Of a DNA stretch of 7,226 bases, positions 4,387 to 7,226 are shown one piece after another (position 1 is the first letter of the stretch; the number at the start of each line of letters is the position of its first letter). Both the position numbers and the translations under genes were made by a program. The notes below the pieces were generated by a model. The model had not been told where the DNA came from. It made no database searches and worked only from the letters and a program-made list of their open reading frames with translations. This DNA is from Sphingomonas sp. (GTDB taxonomy: Bacteria; Pseudomonadota; Alphaproteobacteria; Sphingomonadales; Sphingomonadaceae), in assembly GCA_021154945.1 (NCBI GenBank), contig JAJNQF010000171.1:1-7226 (forward strand). The letters run 5' to 3'.

Positions 4387-5121
4387 TCATGCGGCCAGGC
4401 GCTCGACCAGCCGAAACACCGGCGGGCTGAAGCCGAGCGGACCCACCAGACCGTTGGTCACGACCAATACGCCGCAACCCCAGTAATAGGCCGGATGTAT
4501 CCGCCCGCGCAGGCGCAGATCGTAGATCATCCCCGCGATGACGAACACCGCCATCGACGCGAACACCGCCAGCGGTGCGAACGCGCCCAGCAACGGCATC
4601 GGCAGGATCCGCCCCAGCGCCGGCGACATCACCAGGATCGTCCCGCACAGCATCAAGCGCTTATGCCACGCCGCCTGCCGCCGCAGCGCGATCGCCCACG
4701 CCGTGAGCACGCCGAAGCCGATCACGCCCAGCACGTCGAGCACGAGAAAGACGCCGGGTGGAAAGAACGGCGGCACGCGGTGCTGCTCGATCGCCATGAC
4801 CGTAGTCACGATTCCCAGCACGACCATCGCCGCGGCAATACCTGCGCCAATCATGCCCAACTGGCGATGGCGCGTGACCGAACCACGCACGATCAGCCAG
4901 TTCTGCACGACGTAAAGCATGATCCATGATGAGAATACCACGGCATGCAAATGAACATGCCAAGGCAGCGATAAGAACGTCCAGTGCATCCGCGCGGCGT
5001 TCACGATAAAGCCGAAGATCACGGTGGCCGCGACGACTATCGCCATGACCAGAAAGAAAAGGCGCTCGCTCGCCAAGCCATCTTGCAGCGTCGCGCGCGT
5101 AATGTTCGCCGTGGTCATCAT
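4387..5121 (-). CDS. Histidine-rich multi-TM membrane protein, unnamed family
   Basis: A 244-residue integral membrane protein with about seven helices (roughly 22-42, 56-78, 89-110, 121-145, 154-175, 178-200, 211-231). I do not recognise a named function. Conserved-looking features are the histidines H46, H55, H57 and H59 before and at the start of helix 2 (MHWTFLSLPWHVHLHAVVFSSWIMLY), the loop RHRQLG (84-89), the proline-rich VPPFFPPG loop (116-123) and WHKRLM (152-157). Similar HAxxFxxWxxLxxxQ ... HRxLG patterns occur in uncharacterised proteobacterial membrane proteins; the histidines might bind haem or metal, as in cytochrome b561-like folds, but this is inference. Two adjacent ATGs (5121, 5118) are possible starts; GGGGG about six bases upstream suits the first. 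It stands alone, convergent with ssrA, whose 3' end lies about 30 bp beyond its stop. Confidence 0.88.
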   Translation of the reverse strand: MMTTANITRATLQDGLASERLFFLVMAIVVAATVIFGFIVNAARMHWTFLSLPWHVHLHAVVFSSWIMLYVVQNWLIVRGSVTRHRQLGMIGAGIAAAMVVLGIVTTVMAIEQHRVPPFFPPGVFLVLDVLGVIGFGVLTAWAIALRRQAAWHKRLMLCGTILVMSPALGRILPMPLLGAFAPLAVFASMAVFVIAGMIYDLRLRGRIHPAYYWGCGVLVVTNGLVGPLGFSPPVFRLVERLAA

Positions 5122-5250
5122 GTCGCCCCCGCGAGTCGATGCTCAGACGGAGGACGATGATCTCAATTGTCGTGATCGGCAAGTCGCAAGATACATGCCG
5201 CCCTTTAGCATCAAATGCAGAATATTCAGCGGATCGACGTCAGGATTTCG
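5122..5250 (-). promoter_or_regulatory. Upstream region of the membrane-protein gene
   Basis: No gene is supported in this spacer. It is richer in A/T than its surroundings. On the minus strand, TTGATG (5214-5209) and TATCTT (5193-5188) look like promoter boxes but are only 15 bases apart. The arms GCAT and ATGC (5209-5212, 5216-5219) form a short inverted repeat. No terminator is evident for the response-regulator gene just upstream, so read-through into the membrane-protein gene is possible. Confidence 0.2.
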
Positions 5251-5610
5251 TCAGGGCCGAAGAAGCCTGCTGATCTGCGCGCCGGTATAGGGCTTCTGCA
5301 CGAACTGCGCCGCCGCGGGGAGGGCGGCGGTCGTGCCGTTGTCGGTCCCGGACGTGACGAGGATCGCGATGTCGGGACGTTGCGCGTGCACCGCGTTGGC
5401 GAGGTCGATGCCGTCCAAATCGCCCGGCATGCGCACATCGGTGAACAGGGCGGCGATATCGGGCCGCTCCTTGAGCTTGGCCAGTGCGTCGGCCGCATTG
5501 CTGGCTTCGACGACTTCATAGCCGGCGTCCTCCAGCGCGAAGTTGGAGTGGACCCGGACGAGGGCGTCGTCATCGACGACGAGAATAACGGACTTCGAAG
5601 TGGCGTTCAT
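5251..5610 (-). CDS. Single-domain response regulator (CheY-like receiver)
   Basis: A 119-residue stand-alone receiver domain with no output domain. It shows all phosphorylation residues: acidic D13-D14 (ILVVDDDALVRV), phospho-acceptor D58 (LFTDVRMPG), T86/S87 (LVTSG) and K106 (VQKPY). It would accept phosphate from a histidine kinase and act by protein contact or as a phosphate sink; no kinase lies in the window. It is not of the FAT GUY type known from the alphaproteobacterial general stress response, because the TSG segment lacks that motif. The ATG at 5610 is chosen as a usual CheY-like start; an in-frame GTG at 5631 would add seven residues. Neither has a good ribosome site. A possible EcfG-type promoter just upstream would give a nearly leaderless mRNA starting at this ATG, which supports it. 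Confidence 0.92.
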   Translation of the reverse strand: MNATSKSVILVVDDDALVRVHSNFALEDAGYEVVEASNAADALAKLKERPDIAALFTDVRMPGDLDGIDLANAVHAQRPDIAILVTSGTDNGTTAALPAAAQFVQKPYTGAQISRLLRP

Positions 5611-5619
5611 AGCGGTTCG

Positions 5620-5644
5620 AACATCCGGCACGGACGTCCGTTCC
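5620..5644 (-). promoter_or_regulatory. Possible EcfG-type promoter and palindrome
   Basis: On the minus strand GGAAC (5644-5640) and TGTT (5623-5620) are 16 bases apart; the alphaproteobacterial EcfG consensus is GGAAC-N16/17-CGTT, so one base of the -10 differs. The spacer is overlapped by a perfect 12-bp palindrome ACGGACGTCCGT (5630-5641), a possible operator. The predicted start is a few bases before the response-regulator ATG. Sequence match only. Confidence 0.35.
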
Positions 5645-5693
5645 GTTTCGGTCGCGTTTGCCCTGCTAAATCGGGCAGACCGAGCGCCATACG

Positions 5694-5720
5694 AAAAAGG
5701 GGCCCGGTTTCCCGAGCCCC
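5694..5720 (-). terminator. Intrinsic terminator of pnp
   Basis: On the minus strand a GC-rich hairpin (5720-5699; outer GGGGC/GCCCC, one mismatch, then three more pairs around a 4-nt loop) is followed directly by TTTTT (5698-5694). It is 30 bases past the pnp stop and fits a Rho-independent terminator. Confidence 0.85.
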
Positions 5721-5727
5721 TCGATCA

Positions 5728-5746
5728 TTTGCCGTTACGCGGCAAA
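5728..5746 (-). other. Small hairpin between pnp stop and terminator
   Basis: TTTGCCG (5728-5734) and CGGCAAA (5740-5746) form a 7-bp stem with a 5-nt loop, three bases after the pnp stop. It sits just before the main terminator and could help protect the mRNA 3' end. Confidence 0.5.
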
Positions 5747-5749
5747 GGC

Positions 5750-7226
5750 TTAGTCGCGATCGCCCGTCAGGAACGCCGGCGCGAACTCGGGGGCCTTGTC
5801 GCCGTCCGAACGCTCGGCACGGGGAGCGCGCTCGCCGCCCTGACCGCCGCCGTCGCGACGGGGACCGCGGCCACCGCCGTTGCCGCCCGAATCACGGCCA
5901 CCGTCGCCGTCACGACGCGGGCCGCGCGAGCCACGGTCGCCCCCATCACGACCGCCGCCGCCTTCGCCGCGTGGGCCACGACCGCCGCCGCCGTTGCCGG
6001 CATCACGACCACCATCGCCATCACGACGCGGACCGCGCGGACCACGATCGCCACCTTCACGCGGCTCGCGAGCAGGACGGGTATCTTCCAACTCTTCGCC
6101 GGTCGTCTGATCGACGACGCGCATCGACAGGCGAACCTTGCCGCGCGGATCGATCTCGAGAACCTTGACCTTGACCTCCTGGCCTTCGCTCAGGGCATCG
6201 GAGACCTTCTCGACGCGCTCGTTCTTGATCTCGGACACGTGGACGAGACCGTCCTTGCCACCCATGAAGTTCACGAACGCCCCGAAATCGACCAGGTTGA
6301 CGACCTTGCCGTCATAGACCTTGCCGACTTCGGCTTCCTCGACGAGGCCCTTGATCCACTTGATCGCGGCTTCGATCTGCGCGGGGTCGGACGACGACAC
6401 CTTGATCACGCCCTCGTCGTCGATGTCGACCTTGGCGCCGGTCTGCGCGACGATCTCGCGGATCACCTTGCCGCCGGTGCCGATGACTTCACGGATCTTC
6501 GACTTGTCGATCTGGAAGCTCTCGATGCGCGGTGCGTGGGCGCTGAGTTCCTCACGGGTGTGGTCGAGCGCCTTGGCCATCTCGCCCAGGATGTGCGCGC
6601 GGCCTTCCTTGGCCTGCGCCAGCGCCTTGCCCATGATCTCCTCGGTGATGCCGGCGATCTTGATGTCCATCTGCATCGTGGTGATGCCCTCGGACGTGCC
6701 CGCAACCTTGAAGTCCATGTCGCCGAGGTGATCCTCGTCGCCAAGGATGTCGCTGAGAACCGCGAAGTTCTTGCCCTCGAGGATCAGGCCCATCGCGATG
6801 CCCGACACCGGACGCTTCAGCGGAACGCCCGCATCCATCATGCTCAGCGAACCGCCGCAGACCGTCGCCATCGACGACGAGCCGTTGCTCTCCGTGATGT
6901 CCGACAGAACGCGGATCGTGTACGGGAACTCTTCCTTCGACGGCAGCACCGGATGCAGCGCACGCCAGGCGAGCTTGTCGTGGCCGACTTCGCGACGACC
7001 CGGCGCACCGAAGCGACCGACTTCACCGACCGAGTATGGCGGGAAGTTGTAGTGCAGCATGAAGTTTTCGTACGACAGGCCGTTCAGGCCGTCGATCATC
7101 TGCTCTGCGTCGCGCGTGCCGAGCGTGGTGGTGCAGATCGACTGCGTCTCGCCGCGCGTGAACAGCGCCGAGCCGTGCGTACGCGGCAGGAAGTGCACCA
7201 TTGCCTCGATCGGACGGATCTGCGTG
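5750..7226 (-). CDS. pnp: Polynucleotide phosphorylase (5' end outside window)
   Basis: The C-terminal 491 residues of PNPase, the 3'-5' phosphorolytic exoribonuclease of mRNA decay; the start lies beyond the right edge, so the in-frame ATG at 7201 is internal. Counting visible residues from the edge: the second RNase PH core domain runs to about 225, with LPRTHGSALFTRGETQ (13-28), the phosphate-binding ESNGSSS (112-118) and catalytic D165, D171 and K173 (in GDEDHLGDMDFK), equivalent to E. coli D486, D492 and K494. The KH domain follows with GTGG (249-252), then the S1 domain (about 299-370, GKVVNLVDFGAFV, GLVHVSEI, KVRLSMR). The tail is unusual: about 90 residues of Arg/Gly/Asp-rich RGG-like sequence, then APEFAPAFLTGD at the end. 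E. coli PNPase lacks such a tract. TAA stop with a terminator 30 bases on. Confidence 0.97.
   Translation of the reverse strand, partial: TQIRPIEAMVHFLPRTHGSALFTRGETQSICTTTLGTRDAEQMIDGLNGLSYENFMLHYNFPPYSVGEVGRFGAPGRREVGHDKLAWRALHPVLPSKEEFPYTIRVLSDITESNGSSSMATVCGGSLSMMDAGVPLKRPVSGIAMGLILEGKNFAVLSDILGDEDHLGDMDFKVAGTSEGITTMQMDIKIAGITEEIMGKALAQAKEGRAHILGEMAKALDHTREELSAHAPRIESFQIDKSKIREVIGTGGKVIREIVAQTGAKVDIDDEGVIKVSSSDPAQIEAAIKWIKGLVEEAEVGKVYDGKVVNLVDFGAFVNFMGGKDGLVHVSEIKNERVEKVSDALSEGQEVKVKVLEIDPRGKVRLSMRVVDQTTGEELEDTRPAREPREGGDRGPRGPRRDGDGGRDAGNGGGGRGPRGEGGGGRDGGDRGSRGPRRDGDGGRDSGGNGGGRGPRRDGGGQGGERAPRAERSDGDKAPEFAPAFLTGDRD
5834..6055 (-). repeat. Tandem duplication encoding the PNPase RGG-like tail
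   Basis: Two consecutive 111-bp units (6055-5945 and 5944-5834) encode 37-residue modules, both starting GGDRG[P/S]RGPRRDGDGGRD and continuing into NGGGGRGPR / NGGGRGPRRD-type sequence. Identity is high in the first half and drifts in the second. The reading frame is kept, so the tail can lengthen or shorten by whole modules. Confidence 0.8.

Noticed and set aside
3880..4486. Short plus-strand frames (3880-4119, 4304-4486)
   Set aside because: They fall in the tmRNA gene and across the convergent gene end; no ribosome site or domain supports them.
5610..5631. GTG start for the response regulator at 5631
   Set aside because: It adds seven residues before a normal receiver start and has no better ribosome site; kept only as an alternative.
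5658..5676. TGCCC/GGGCA inverted repeat after the pnp terminator
   Set aside because: Only 5 bp with a 9-nt loop and no T run; a second terminator is not needed and chance is likely in this base composition.
5215..6168. Long plus-strand open frame opposite the response regulator and pnp
   Set aside because: Arg/His/Asp-rich low-complexity translation arising from GC-rich codons of the genuine minus-strand genes; no domain seen.

Overview
The window looks like chromosomal DNA from a high-GC alphaproteobacterium, most likely of the Sphingomonadales. This is an inference. It rests on strong G/C at third codon positions, a circularly permuted (two-piece) tmRNA gene of the alphaproteobacterial kind with an ANDN-type tag, a polynucleotide phosphorylase with a long RGG-like tail, and alphaproteobacterial-style regulators. 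No transposase, integrase, phage gene or CRISPR array is visible, and most genes are housekeeping or envelope functions.

Layout. Positions 39-2700 (minus strand) hold a compact four-gene operon, transcribed from right to left: a LemA-family lipoprotein, a secreted/anchored TPM-domain protein with a very Gly-rich tail, a second two-TM TPM-domain protein, and a NUDIX hydrolase of the ADP-ribose pyrophosphatase type. Gaps are 10 bp and 1 bp, followed by a 4-bp ATGA overlap. Diverging from lemA across a 104-bp spacer is mscL (2805-3275, plus). Between mscL and the convergent Rrf2-family regulator gene (3424-3855, minus) lies an inverted pair of REP-like palindromic units.

Positions 3856-4386 lack a protein gene. 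They carry the permuted ssrA gene on the plus strand: the acceptor piece ends at CCA (4090), a 30-nt intervening segment follows, and the coding piece starts at 4121. The tag frame reads ANDNEALAIAA-stop (4203-4238). Two consecutive H-type pseudoknots with nearly identical third loops lie downstream of the tag.

The right side, all on the minus strand, holds an unnamed histidine-rich multi-TM membrane protein (4387-5121), a single-domain CheY-like response regulator (5251-5610) preceded by a possible EcfG-type (general stress) promoter and a 12-bp palindrome, and the 3' two thirds of pnp (5750 to the window edge) with a clear intrinsic terminator.

Functionally the genes form several independent units: membrane and envelope quality (LemA/TPM, MscL), RNA decay (PNPase), ribosome rescue (tmRNA), and two small regulators. 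Nothing here proves a new multi-gene system. The most distinctive signals are the tmRNA with tandem twin pseudoknots, the duplicated RGG module in PNPase, and the possible stress promoter of the response regulator.
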